Shown here: in pieces, positions 43,712-52,948 of the stretch | How positions within the stretch are numbered: position 1 is the stretch's first letter | How the letters are laid out: each line of letters begins with the position of its first letter | Origin: Halobaculum magnesiiphilum | GTDB lineage: Archaea; Halobacteriota; Halobacteria; Halobacteriales; Haloferacaceae | Length of the DNA: 64,000 nt | NCBI RefSeq assembly: GCF_019823105.1 | Contig: NZ_CP081958.1 | Coordinates: 186,001 to 250,000 of the forward strand | Direction: 5' to 3' | Position numbers and translations under genes: made by a program | Notes under the pieces: model-generated | Databases searched by the model: none | Seen by the model: the letters and a program-made list of their open reading frames with translations, nothing else | Told to the model about the DNA's origin: nothing

Positions 43712-44452
43712 TCAGCTCGTCGCCGACTTCGCCTCCTCCAGCCACGACGGTTCCTCGACCGTCGTCGATCCCACGTTCTCGTAGGTGATCGTCACCGAGA
43801 GCCGGGTCGGCTCGCCGAGCCCTTCGACGACTACCTGCCAGTCGACACGCTTCACCAGCCCGTCGGAGCGGACGTACACCTCGACGGTCGCGTCGGTCGC
43901 CTCCGCGTCCGCGAGCGCCTCGCCGACGTGACCGACCGCCGACTCGTTCAGCGTCGAGACGTTCGCCTCGTACACGTACGTCCGCGTGCCGTCGACCTGG
44001 GCGGTGCCGTTGGCCGAGAAGTCGAACGCCCCCGCCAACTCGGCCACCGGCGGCGTCGTGAAGCCGCTGACGTTCGGCACCGACTCGTTCTCCGGGCGGT
44101 CGTAGCGGATCGTGTTCCCGGCCCGCGTCCGGACGTACGGCCGGTCGTCGGCCGGCGCGTAGACCGAGAGGCTCCCGTCTCCCGTTTCCTGTTCCCACAC
44201 GTACGTCTCGGGGTCCAACTCGACGGCCGCGGTCGTGTTGCTCGTGACGTCGATGACGCTCCCGTTCACGGACACCGTCTGGTTGTAGGTGTAGCTGCCC
44301 GCGTCGCGGATCGCCTCCTCGTGGCCGTCCTCGACGTCCTCCGCGGAGGGCGGACCGTCGTAGGGCGCGCCGCCGCCGGTACAGCCGGCGAGGACGACGA
44401 GGAGGGCGACTCCGGCAGCTATCCAGAGGGACCGTCGCGTGCCTGCTCCCAT
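43712..44452 (-). CDS. Tat-exported lipoprotein (DUF7537-like)
   Basis: 246 residues. Signal peptide MGAGTRRSLWIAAGVALLVV with a twin-arginine (TRRSLW) and lipobox LAGC, so it is probably Tat-exported and lipid-anchored. The mature part is beta-rich with many Thr/Val and Asn sequons, ending SVTITYENVGSTTVEEPSW. The overall pattern (YTYNQTVSVNG, KRVDWQVVVEG) resembles LolA-like haloarchaeal lipoproteins, from memory. Function unknown. It lies between the two HD paralogues, on the opposite strand. Confidence 0.78.
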   Translation of the reverse strand: MGAGTRRSLWIAAGVALLVVLAGCTGGGAPYDGPPSAEDVEDGHEEAIRDAGSYTYNQTVSVNGSVIDVTSNTTAAVELDPETYVWEQETGDGSLSVYAPADDRPYVRTRAGNTIRYDRPENESVPNVSGFTTPPVAELAGAFDFSANGTAQVDGTRTYVYEANVSTLNESAVGHVGEALADAEATDATVEVYVRSDGLVKRVDWQVVVEGLGEPTRLSVTITYENVGSTTVEEPSWLEEAKSATS

Positions 44453-44550
44453 GGTCCGCCGCTCCGGCCCGACGGGTGATGTGCTTTCGGGCCACCCGTG
44501 ACGGAACAAACAGGTCGGACGCCCTACGCGTGCCGACCGCGTCGCCCACA

Positions 44551-44558
44551 GTTTATAC
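44551..44558 (+). promoter_or_regulatory. TATA box of the HD-amidohydrolase operon
   Basis: CAGTTTATACACG lies 25-32 bases before the ATG at 44583, a near-consensus box A. Confidence 0.65.
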
Positions 44559-44582
44559 ACGATGCCGGCGAAGCGCGGGCCA

Positions 44583-45830
44583 ATGACGACCATCAAGGAC
44601 TCCGTCCACGACCACATCTCCGTGGGCGGGATCGCCGAGGACCTCCTCGACACGGGGCCGGTCCAGCGGTTGCGCCGGGTCGCGCAGCTCGGGACGGTGA
44701 AGCTGGTGTACCCGTCCGCGAACCACACGCGGTTCGAACACTCCCTGGGCGTGTACCACCTCGCCGACCGCGCGCTCGACTCGCTGGGGATCGAGGGCAC
44801 GGAGGCCGAGCGCGTCCGCGCGGCCGCCCTCCTCCACGACGTCGGCCACGCGCCCTTCTCCCACAACGTCGAGGAACTGCTCCACCGTCACACGGGCCTG
44901 TACCACGACGACGTGACGGACCTGCTCGTCGACACCGAGATCGGGGACGTGCTCCTCGAACACGACCTGGATCCCGAACGGATCGCGGGCCTCATCGCCG
45001 GCGAGGGACAGTACGGACAGCTCGTGTCGGGGGAGCTGGACGTGGATCGGATGGACTACCTGGTGCGCGACGCCCACCACACCGGCGTCCCCTACGGCAC
45101 CATCGACCACGAGCGCCTCGTCCGCGAGCTGACGTTCGCCGACGGCGACCTCGTGCTCGACGAGGGGAACGTCCAGACCGCCGAGTCGCTGTTGATGGCG
45201 CGCGCGCTGATGACGCCGACCGTGTACGCCCACCCCGTCGCGCGCATCTCGAAGGCGATGCTCCGCCGGGCGACCGAGCGACTGATCGCGACGCCGGACA
45301 TCGACGCCCGTTCGGTGCGCCGGATGGACGACTACGACCTGATCAGCGCGCTGCGGATGACGCCCGAGACCGAGACGTTCGCCGACCGCTACGACCGGCG
45401 CGACCTGTTCAAGCGCGCCGTCTGGGCCGAGTACGACGACACCCCGGCCTCGCTGCGCGAGGCGGACCACGAGGCGATCCGGGAACTGGAGGCGGACATC
45501 GCCGAGCGCGCGTCGGTGTCGCCGTCGGAGATCGTCCTCGACGTGCCGGCCGAACCGTCGATGGCCGAGTCGACCTCCGACGTGCTCGTCGGCGGCGAGG
45601 TCCGCCGGCTGGGCGACCACTCGCCGCTCGTGACCGCCCTGCGGACCGCCCAGGCACGGCAGTGGCGCATGGGCGTGTACACCGTCGCCGACGCGACCGA
45701 CCGCGTCGGGAAGGCGGCCGTCGACGTGCTCGGGCTCGACATCGAGGGAACGCTCGTCTCGGACGTGCGCCAGCGTGTCCACGCGACGCTCGACGAGTTC
45801 GGGGCCGACGCCGCGGGGGTGGACGAATGA
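44583..45830 (+). CDS. HD-domain phosphohydrolase (dNTPase/SAMHD1-like), paralogue B
   Basis: 415 residues. Motifs RFEHSLGVYHLAD, LLHDVGHAPFSHN and VSGELDVDRMDYLVRD are as in paralogue A; the C-terminal third is more diverged (DVPAEPSMAESTSDVLVGGE). It overlaps the amidohydrolase gene by 4 bases (ATGA), so the products are made together. A combined role in nucleotide turnover (dephosphorylation then deamination) is plausible inference. Confidence 0.9.
   Translation: MTTIKDSVHDHISVGGIAEDLLDTGPVQRLRRVAQLGTVKLVYPSANHTRFEHSLGVYHLADRALDSLGIEGTEAERVRAAALLHDVGHAPFSHNVEELLHRHTGLYHDDVTDLLVDTEIGDVLLEHDLDPERIAGLIAGEGQYGQLVSGELDVDRMDYLVRDAHHTGVPYGTIDHERLVRELTFADGDLVLDEGNVQTAESLLMARALMTPTVYAHPVARISKAMLRRATERLIATPDIDARSVRRMDDYDLISALRMTPETETFADRYDRRDLFKRAVWAEYDDTPASLREADHEAIRELEADIAERASVSPSEIVLDVPAEPSMAESTSDVLVGGEVRRLGDHSPLVTALRTAQARQWRMGVYTVADATDRVGKAAVDVLGLDIEGTLVSDVRQRVHATLDEFGADAAGVDE
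45048..45130 (+). repeat. 83-base block identical to 42960-43042
   Basis: The second copy of the block shared by the two HD-domain genes. The neighbouring codons on both sides differ at the third position. Confidence 0.9.
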
Positions 45831-46876
45831 CCGACGACGACGACGCTCCGGGAGTCACCACCTACGAGGGGACGATCCTCGTCGGCCGCGACTTCGAGGC
45901 CGTCGAGGGTCGCCTCGTCGTCGAGGACGGGACGATCGCGGCGATCGAGGAGGCCGCCGTCGCCAGCGACGACATCGTCTGCCCGGCGTTCGTCAACGCC
46001 CACACCCACATCGGCGACTCCGTCGCGAAGGAGGCCGGCCGGGGGCTCGATCTCGACGAACTGGTCGCTCCGCCGGACGGACTGAAACACCGGATCCTCC
46101 GGGACACGAGCACCGAGGAGAAGGTGGCGGCGATGCGCCGCTCGCTGCGGTACATGCACGCGACGGGGACGACCGCGCACGTGGAGTTCCGGGAGGGCGG
46201 CGTCGCCGGCGTCGAGGCGATCGAGGCTGCCGTCGACGGCCTGCCGGTCGAGTCGGTCGTGCTCGGCCGCGAGACGGTCGAGGCGATGGAGCACCCCTTC
46301 GCCGCCGGCTTCGGCGCCAGCGGCGCCCGCGACGCCGACTTCGGCGCCGAGCGCAACGCGACCCGCCGGGCGGGGAAGCTGTTCGGCATCCACGCCGGCG
46401 AGCGCGACTCGCTGGACGTCGAGGCGGCGATGGACCTCGATCCGGACCACATCGTTCACATGGTCCACCCCAACGAGACACACCTCGACCGGCTCGCGGA
46501 CGCCCAGTGGCCCGTCGTGGTCTGCCCGCGCTCGAACCTCGTCACCGGCGTCGGCGTTGCGCCCCTTCGCGAGCTGCTCGACCGGACGACCGTCGCGCTC
46601 GGGACGGACAACGTGATGCTCAACAGCCCCTCGATGTTCCGCGAGATGGAGTTCGCGGCGAAGCTCACCGACGCCACCGCCGTCGAGGTGCTGCGGATGG
46701 CGACCGTCAACGGCGCCGAGGTCGCGGGGCTCGACTGCGGCGTCATCGAGGAGGGCCACCCCGCCAAGCTGGTCGTGCTCGACGGCGACACCGACAACCT
46801 CGCGGGCGTCCGAGACCCCGTCCGCGCGGTCGTGCGCCGCGCCGGCGAGGGCGACGTGAAGGCGGTTCGACCGTAG
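45827..46876 (+). CDS. Amidohydrolase-superfamily enzyme (nucleoside deaminase-like)
   Basis: 349 residues. Metal motifs are FVNAHTHIGDS (H-x-H), LFGIHAGERD (His), HIVHMVHPNE (His) and VALGTDNVML (Asp). The layout resembles the ATZ/TRZ and SAH/adenosine deaminase branch. The N-terminal beta-sandwich (TYEGTILVGRDFEAVEGRLV) and C-terminal return strand (GHPAKLVVLDGD) are present. Coupled by a 4-base overlap to an HD phosphohydrolase, which supports a nucleoside substrate, though this is unproven. Confidence 0.88.
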   Translation: MTDDDDAPGVTTYEGTILVGRDFEAVEGRLVVEDGTIAAIEEAAVASDDIVCPAFVNAHTHIGDSVAKEAGRGLDLDELVAPPDGLKHRILRDTSTEEKVAAMRRSLRYMHATGTTAHVEFREGGVAGVEAIEAAVDGLPVESVVLGRETVEAMEHPFAAGFGASGARDADFGAERNATRRAGKLFGIHAGERDSLDVEAAMDLDPDHIVHMVHPNETHLDRLADAQWPVVVCPRSNLVTGVGVAPLRELLDRTTVALGTDNVMLNSPSMFREMEFAAKLTDATAVEVLRMATVNGAEVAGLDCGVIEEGHPAKLVVLDGDTDNLAGVRDPVRAVVRRAGEGDVKAVRP

Positions 46877-46913
46877 CAACACGTTCACGGTTCGGGCCCC
46901 CGACGCGACGCGC

Positions 46914-47360
46914 ATGGATCTCGACGAGCTCCCGTCGCCGGGGACGACGCTGCGCCACGAGCGAACCTTCACCGTCGAGGAGGTCGAGGCGTTCGCCGAC
47001 CTCTCGGGCGACCGCGGCGAGCACCACGAGGTGCCCGACGAGGACGGCCGGCTGCTCGTTCACGGCCTGTTGACGGCGACGATGCCGACGAAGATCGGCG
47101 GCGACCTCGACGTGCTCGCGCGGACGATGGAGTTCGACTTCTACCGCCCCGTCTACACGGACCAGCGGATCGTCTGTGAGGTCACCGTCGAATCCGTCGA
47201 CCGCGTCGGCGACGACACGGGCGACACCGAGGACGCCGGCGACGGCACCGACGCCGGCGACGGCCCCGACCGCGCGGAGATCGAGGCCGACATCGTCTGT
47301 CACCGCGACGGCGACGAGGTCGTGCTCACCGGCGGGTTCGAGGGCGTCGTGTTGGGGTGA
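46914..47360 (+). CDS. Hotdog-fold protein, MaoC dehydratase-like
   Basis: 148 residues. It opens with LPSPGTTLRHERTFTVEEVE, then FADLSGDRGEHHE and LLVHGLLTATMPTKIGGDLD, the MaoC hydratase layout. The usual D-x5-H catalytic pair appears in altered form (DRGEHHEVPDE). It is followed by ARTMEFDFYRPVYTDQRI. An acidic Thr/Gly/Asp insert (about 100-122) is present. It could be an enoyl-CoA hydratase or thioesterase-like protein. The active-site match is incomplete. Confidence 0.75.
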   Translation: MDLDELPSPGTTLRHERTFTVEEVEAFADLSGDRGEHHEVPDEDGRLLVHGLLTATMPTKIGGDLDVLARTMEFDFYRPVYTDQRIVCEVTVESVDRVGDDTGDTEDAGDGTDAGDGPDRAEIEADIVCHRDGDEVVLTGGFEGVVLG

Positions 47361-47460
47361 GCGACCCGGCCGCCGGTTCGTCCGAGCCGTCGCGGACCGC
47401 CCGGTAACGCCGGCGTCACCGACGCGCGCTTTGATGGCGACGGACGCCGTTGGCGCCCAC

Positions 47461-47655
47461 ATGGCCTGTCCACACCTCGAATACCGGGAGTCGGACGGCG
47501 ATCGGGCGTTCGACACCGCCCGCGCCTTCTGCACCGTCGCCGACGAGTTCGTCCAGCCGGTCCACGCCGACATCTGCAACGAGCGTTACGGGCTGGACCC
47601 CGAATCCGACTGCGAGATCTTCCGAGATTTCGCGGGGCTCGACTGGGACGAATGA
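47461..47655 (+). CDS. Small four-cysteine protein coupled to BKACE
   Basis: 64 residues with Cys at 3, 24, 39 and 51. MACPHLEYRESDGDRAF starts at ATG 47461 (ATG 47434, also in frame, would add nine residues). Four evenly placed Cys plus His5 and His35 could bind zinc or an Fe-S cluster. It overlaps the BKACE gene by 4 bases (ATGA), so the two are co-translated. No known family comes to mind. Confidence 0.65.
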   Translation: MACPHLEYRESDGDRAFDTARAFCTVADEFVQPVHADICNERYGLDPESDCEIFRDFAGLDWDE

Positions 47656-48497
47656 CCTACGACGAGTACCTCGACGGCAAGCCCGTCGTCATCACCGCGG
47701 CGCTCACGGGCGGGATCCAGGGGAAGGAGGCCCACCCCGGGCTCCCCGAGACGCCCGCGGAGATCGCCGAGGCGGCCGCGGCGGTCGAGGACGCCGGCGC
47801 CGCGGTCGTCCACCTGCACGCCCGCCGCGACAACGGCGAGCGGGCGTTCTCGACCGAGCGATTTCAGGAGGTGACCGACGCCGTGCGCGAGGCGACCGAC
47901 GATGTCGTGATCCAGCACTCGACGGGCGGCACCGCCGCGCCGGACGCGCTGCGCGCGGAGCCGCTCCGGACGGAGCCGGCGCCGGAGATGGCGAGCCTCG
48001 ACATGGGGCCGATGAACCGCGGGCGACGCCTCACCAGCGAGAACACCCGCGACACGATCGACGGCCTGCACGCGGAGATGCGCGAGCGGGGGATCAAGCC
48101 GGAGCTGGAGGTGTTCAACAACGGCCACCTCAACGAGGCGTTCCGGATCGTCGACGACCTCGCGGATCCGCCGTACCTGAACCTCATCTTCGGGCCGGGG
48201 ACGCTCGCGCCGCCATCGCCCGCGAACCTCCAGCGGACGGTCGACCAGCTCCCCGACCGCGCGGAGTTCAACGTCATCGGCTTCGGTCCCCACCAGCTCC
48301 CGCTGACGACCCAGTCGATGATCCTCGGGGGACACGTCCGCGTCGGACTGGAGGACAACAGCTACCTCCGGAAGGGGGAGCTGGCGACGAACGAGGCCCT
48401 CGTCGCGCGGGCGGCCCGGATCGCCGAGGAACTCGGCCGACCGGTCGCCTCGTCCGCAGACGCACGCGATCTGCTCGGGGTCGAGTCGCGGCGCTGA
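47652..48497 (+). CDS. BKACE-family beta-keto acid cleavage enzyme
   Basis: 281 residues, TIM barrel. KPVVITAALTGGIQGKEAHP, AAVVHLHARRDNG (zinc His-x-His) and VIQHSTGG match the 3-keto-5-aminohexanoate cleavage enzyme family. EVFNNGHLNEA and GLEDNSYLRKGELATNE complete it. Members condense a beta-keto acid with acetyl-CoA, giving acetoacetate and a new CoA ester; substrates vary widely. Here the substrate is unknown, as lysine-fermentation genes are absent around it. Confidence 0.92.
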   Translation: MTYDEYLDGKPVVITAALTGGIQGKEAHPGLPETPAEIAEAAAAVEDAGAAVVHLHARRDNGERAFSTERFQEVTDAVREATDDVVIQHSTGGTAAPDALRAEPLRTEPAPEMASLDMGPMNRGRRLTSENTRDTIDGLHAEMRERGIKPELEVFNNGHLNEAFRIVDDLADPPYLNLIFGPGTLAPPSPANLQRTVDQLPDRAEFNVIGFGPHQLPLTTQSMILGGHVRVGLEDNSYLRKGELATNEALVARAARIAEELGRPVASSADARDLLGVESRR

Positions 48498-48584
48498 CGT
48501 TCGGGGGCGGGGGGTCGCGTCGCCGGCCGCGTCGCCGGCCACGCCGCGGATGCGGCTCGGCCGGGGCGGTGACCGATCGCGCGC

Positions 48585-49076
48585 TCAAAACACGAAGACG
48601 ACCACGACGAACCCGGCGAGTATCGACAGCGTCAACGCGAGCTGCGCGACCGACGACGCGAGCATCCCGGCGACGGTGAAGGCGGCCGCTCGGGCGGCCT
48701 CGCCGGGCGCCTTCCCGGCGCGCAGCTCCGCAGCGAACACGACGCCGACGGTGCCGACGAGGATGCCGAGCGGGCCGACGACGAACAACAGGACGAGCGA
48801 CGCGAGCCCCGCCGCCACCATCGTGACGGGCTCGGCGCCGCCCGCCTTCGAGGCGAGCGGGCCGCCGAGGTGTTCGACGGCGAAGGCGGTTAGCCCGACG
48901 AGCGTGAAGACGATCACCCAGCCGAGCCCTAGCGTCGGCGCCGACGGCGGCGCGAGGACGTAGTAGACGAGGACGCCCGCGACCGAGAGCGGGCCGGCCG
49001 GCACAATCGGGACGACGCTCCCGACGACGCCGGCGACGAGGAGGGCGAGCGCGACGAGGACGACGGGATCGACCAT
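48585..49076 (-). CDS. DUF456-family membrane protein
   Basis: 163 residues with five to six helices. VPIVPAGPLSVAGVLVYY and GGPLASKAGGAEPVTMVAAG match the DUF456 pattern (PGPPxxxxG, then KxxGAxxxS/T). The family is Gly-rich with glycine-zipper-like repeats; its function is unknown. Convergent with the BKACE gene. Confidence 0.88.
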   Translation of the reverse strand: MVDPVVLVALALLVAGVVGSVVPIVPAGPLSVAGVLVYYVLAPPSAPTLGLGWVIVFTLVGLTAFAVEHLGGPLASKAGGAEPVTMVAAGLASLVLLFVVGPLGILVGTVGVVFAAELRAGKAPGEAARAAAFTVAGMLASSVAQLALTLSILAGFVVVVFVF

Positions 49077-49177
49077 GGACCGGAATTGGCGGGCGACGGG
49101 GATAAGTGCGGGCGCGGTTCCGACTGGTCCACCCTCGCTCCCGCGGGGTCCCTCCCAGCTCCCTCCCGACTCCCTCG

Positions 49178-51529
49178 CTACTCGTATCGATCGCGCTCGG
49201 CGAACGCCGCCTCGTCGCCGTAGCGGTCCACGAGGGGCTGGAGCGCGCGACCGAGGCTCCGCATGCACTCGGCCGTCGAGACGTAGTCGAGTCCCTCGGC
49301 GACGCGCTCCCATTCGCGCGCCTGCAATACTTTCCGAACGAGCAGGCGCTCCGCTCGGGCGGAGAGATCCGCCTCCTGATCGAGCAAGTGCGCGAGCGCG
49401 AGCTGCCGGAACGGTCGCGGCGCCGCGTCCGCGAGGCCGGGGCCGTACGCCGCCGCGACCGTGAGACGCCACTCGTACTCGGACACGTCGACGACGGCCT
49501 CGCCGTCGGCGTCGCAGGTGGCGAGCGCGGCGCGGACCACGTCCGGGTCGAGATCGCGCAGGGCGTCCGAGAGGACCGCGCCGATCCGCTCGCGGAACCA
49601 GCGGGCGTGTCGGCGCGCGAGCGCCCGTCCGTCGTCGCTCGTCGGGGCCATCATGAGCGCCGAGTGCTCTCCGCTCGCGGCGTTGCGCGTGGTCGCGAGG
49701 TGAACCGTCCGGTACCCGTTCTCGGCCCAGAAGTCGAGCAGGCCGGGCGTCGCGCCGAACCCCGTGCCGAGGTAGTCCACGTCGTCGCCGGTCTCCCGCT
49801 CGATCTCCCGGAGCAGCCGCGAGCCCAGCCCGCGGCTCCGGACGGCGTGATGGGTCGCGATACGCATGACGCGCAGGCCGGTCGGCGCGGCCGCCTCGGG
49901 GTCGCGAAGCTGGCTCGTCAGCACGTCCGGGAGCATGTTGCCGCGGACACGCTCCCCGTCGTACATCGCTTCGCGAGTCGCGGCGTCGAGGCCGCCCTCC
50001 CGCGCCAGCAGTGCGACCGAGACGACGTGCCCCTCGTGTGTCAGCGCGCGAACCGAGAGGTTCGGCGCGTCCAGCAGGCGCGCGAGGTCGTCGGGTTCGG
50101 TACGGTAGTGCGCGAGCACCAGCAGGCCGAACGCCTCCGAGAGCAGGTGCTCGTCGGCGAGGAGGTCGTCCCCGTCGAGCGCGCGGTAGTCGACGGTCTC
50201 GGGATCCGCGTCGGCGACCGCCTCGTCGACCGGGGGTCGGGCGTCGAGCATGAGCGCGCGGAACGCCCACCCCTCGACCGGGTCGCCCCGGGCGTAGCGG
50301 ATCGGGTCGTCCATCCGTACGTCGGTGACGCGGCGGTCCGACTCGTCGAGCCGGTCGCGAAAGCGGACCGAGAAGCCCCGGCCGGCGCCCTCGTAGCCGT
50401 GGACGGTCGTGACGAACGCCGCGGCGGGCGCCGCGAGCAGGTCCGCGAGCAGGCGCACCGGGAGCGCGGCCGCCTCGTCTGCGATCGCCACGTCGGCGTC
50501 GCCGGCGGCCTCGGCCGCCTCCGCTGGCGGGAGGTAGCGGATCCGGCCGCGTCCGGTCGGATCTACCGACGGTTCGTCGGCGGACGCCCCGACCTCGATC
50601 CGTCGTTCCTCGTCGACCGCCAGCGACGCGTCGAGGTCGTCGAGCAGGGCGCGAGCGCGCTCGAACAGCGCCGCGGCGCCGCCGAACGAGGGCGCAGTTA
50701 CGAGCACGTCGCGGCCGTCGAGCGCGAGGTTCGCGGCGGCGAGGCCCGCGGCGCTGGATTTCCCGCGACCGCGGTCGGCCTCGACCACGACCGCCTCGGC
50801 TTGCTCGGGGGTTCCGGTTCGAAGCCGCTCCAGCGACGACAGCGCGCGCGACTGGTCCCGGGTGAGACACGACTCGTAGGCGACGGCCGGGAACGCCGCG
50901 GCGTCGGGGACGGACGGTCCCGGTTCGGCCGGGGGCGCGTCGTCGCCGGTGAGGCCGTCCCGTTCGATGTCCGCGGCGGTGCCATCGGCCGCGCTGTCAT
51001 CGGCCGCGTCGTCGGCGTCGCCGTCAGCGGCGTCGTCGCCGACCCCGACGATCGCGACGCCAGGGTGCGTCCGGAGCGTCTCGACCAGCCGCGTGCGGAA
51101 GCGACCGGACACGTCGTCGAGGCCGAACGGCGGGACGGCGAGCGACTCGTCGAAGTCGTCGCGGCGGTCGGGCCACTCGTCGAGCGGCGGCGCGAGGAGG
51201 ACGTAGAGGCCGCCGCCGTCGACGGCACCGACGGACTGACCGACGACGTCGGGCGAGAACTCCGCGAACGCGTCGAGGATCACAGCCTCGCGGGTGGTCC
51301 CGAGCAGTCGCTTGGCGTGTTTCGGCCGGTGGCGCTCGAAGCGGAACCCCTCGCGGGTCGACAGGAGCGTCGTCTCCTCGTCCGCGATGTCGGCGGACTC
51401 GACGGCGGTGAAGGCGGCGTCGAAGCAGGCGTCCCGGTCGCCGTGGAGGACGAGCAGGCGCCGCTGGTTCGTCCGACGCGCCTCCGTCCCGAGGTCGGCG
51501 GCGAGGGAGGCGAGGGCGGCGATGTCCAT
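49178..51529 (-). CDS. tmcA: tRNA(Met) cytidine acetyltransferase TmcA
   Basis: 783 residues. An N-terminal DUF1726 domain, then an RNA helicase/ATPase module with Walker A VEADRGRGKSSAAGLA and Walker B DVAIADEAAALP, and a GNAT domain (RIATHHAVRSRGLGSRLL, then DYLGTGFGATPGLLDFWAEN). A C-terminal tRNA-binding helical domain completes it. It makes N4-acetylcytidine at the wobble position of elongator tRNA-Met, and archaeal homologues also modify other RNAs. A 40-residue Asp/Ala-rich insert lies near 165-210. ATG 51529 was chosen. Confidence 0.95.
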   Translation of the reverse strand: MDIAALASLAADLGTEARRTNQRRLLVLHGDRDACFDAAFTAVESADIADEETTLLSTREGFRFERHRPKHAKRLLGTTREAVILDAFAEFSPDVVGQSVGAVDGGGLYVLLAPPLDEWPDRRDDFDESLAVPPFGLDDVSGRFRTRLVETLRTHPGVAIVGVGDDAADGDADDAADDSAADGTAADIERDGLTGDDAPPAEPGPSVPDAAAFPAVAYESCLTRDQSRALSSLERLRTGTPEQAEAVVVEADRGRGKSSAAGLAAANLALDGRDVLVTAPSFGGAAALFERARALLDDLDASLAVDEERRIEVGASADEPSVDPTGRGRIRYLPPAEAAEAAGDADVAIADEAAALPVRLLADLLAAPAAAFVTTVHGYEGAGRGFSVRFRDRLDESDRRVTDVRMDDPIRYARGDPVEGWAFRALMLDARPPVDEAVADADPETVDYRALDGDDLLADEHLLSEAFGLLVLAHYRTEPDDLARLLDAPNLSVRALTHEGHVVSVALLAREGGLDAATREAMYDGERVRGNMLPDVLTSQLRDPEAAAPTGLRVMRIATHHAVRSRGLGSRLLREIERETGDDVDYLGTGFGATPGLLDFWAENGYRTVHLATTRNAASGEHSALMMAPTSDDGRALARRHARWFRERIGAVLSDALRDLDPDVVRAALATCDADGEAVVDVSEYEWRLTVAAAYGPGLADAAPRPFRQLALAHLLDQEADLSARAERLLVRKVLQAREWERVAEGLDYVSTAECMRSLGRALQPLVDRYGDEAAFAERDRYE

Positions 51530-51586
51530 ACCTCCGGTTTCCCGCGTCCCGAGTTGGGTCTTTCCGTCGCCGGGACCGACACCCAT

Positions 51587-51594
51587 GTTTAACT
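51587..51594 (+). promoter_or_regulatory. TATA box of the ferredoxin gene
   Basis: ATGTTTAACTACTCG lies 29-36 bases before the ATG at 51623. Confidence 0.6.
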
Positions 51595-51616
51595 ACTCGT
51601 GTGAGAGTGTGCATAG

Positions 51617-51952
<336 letters not shown>

Positions 51953-52050
51953 CTCGCGACCGGGGCGAACGCCGAGCGTGAGGCCGGCGGCGCGATCGAC
52001 GCGGACCGAGAGCGGCGCTTCTGGGGGCCGGCGGGGGCGACGACGGAGAA

Positions 52051-52060
52051 ACGTTTACTT
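52051..52060 (+). promoter_or_regulatory. TATA box of the fix operon
   Basis: GAAACGTTTACTTTCG precedes the fixA ATG (52095) by about 35-43 bases; the following AT-rich ACATTAGATAGATTAG is the probable start region. Confidence 0.5.
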
Positions 52061-52094
52061 TCGACTCGTGACATTAGATAGATTAGTGGTACCA

Positions 52095-52946
52095 ATGCAC
52101 ACAGTCGTGATGACGAAGGGAGTCCCCGACTTCCGCGAGGGGAAGGTCGCCTTCGACGAGGACGGACACTTGGAGCGGGGGAACACCCCGACGGTGATGA
52201 ACCCGAACGACGAGCACGCGTTGCGGGCGGCGCTCCAGACCCGCGTTCGACACGGCGGGCGCGTGAGCGTGATGAGTATGGGCCCGCCCGGGTACGAGGA
52301 CGTGCTCCAGGAGGCGATGGAGTCGGTGTACGCCGACGACTGCTATCTCGTCTCGGACAAGCAGTTCGCCGCGGCCGACACGTGGGCGACGGCGATCACG
52401 CTCGCGACGGCCATCGAGCACCTCGGCGAGCCGGACCTCGTGTTCGCGGGGTTCAAGACCGCCGACGGGGAGACGGGACACACCGGGCCGCAGACGTGCT
52501 GGGGGCTCGACATACCGATCGTCACCCACGTCGTCGCGCTCGACATCGACCCGGAGGAGCGGACGCTGCGCGCGAAGCGACTCGTCGAGGGCGATATCGA
52601 GGAGATCGAGACGGTGGAGACGTCGCTGCCGGCGTTCGTCGTCGCCGACCCGGAGTTCGAGCCGTCCTACCGGACGGCCCGTCACCGGCTCGAACGCAAG
52701 CGGCTCCGGGAGGAGGCGCGAGAGCGAGCCGCCGACATCGACGAACACGTCACCTACTGGGACCACGAGGAGCTGAACCTCGACCCGGACTACGTCGGCC
52801 TGGACGGGTCGCCGACGATCGTCTCCTCGGTCGATCCGATCCCGCGAGCGCCCGCCGAGCGGGAGGCGACCGAGGTCGACCCGACGGATCCGGAGGCGCT
52901 GGGCGAGGTCGTCGAGGAACTGACGCCGCACGCGGGGGGTGACTGA
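52095..52946 (+). CDS. fixA: Electron transfer flavoprotein subunit beta (FixA)
   Basis: 283 residues. FixA/EtfB core: VVMTKGVPDFREGKV, NPNDEHALRAAL (AMP/FAD site), GRVSVMSMGPPGYEDVLQEA, FAGFKTADGETGHTGPQT and VVALDIDPEERTLRAKRL. Fix-type EtfB differs from the mitochondrial type in carrying an extra flavin for bifurcation. The C-terminus (about 195-283) is longer than usual and acidic. First gene of fixA-fixB-fixCX; gap to fixB is 2 bases. Confidence 0.94.
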   Translation: MHTVVMTKGVPDFREGKVAFDEDGHLERGNTPTVMNPNDEHALRAALQTRVRHGGRVSVMSMGPPGYEDVLQEAMESVYADDCYLVSDKQFAAADTWATAITLATAIEHLGEPDLVFAGFKTADGETGHTGPQTCWGLDIPIVTHVVALDIDPEERTLRAKRLVEGDIEEIETVETSLPAFVVADPEFEPSYRTARHRLERKRLREEARERAADIDEHVTYWDHEELNLDPDYVGLDGSPTIVSSVDPIPRAPAEREATEVDPTDPEALGEVVEELTPHAGGD

Positions 52947-52948
52947 GC

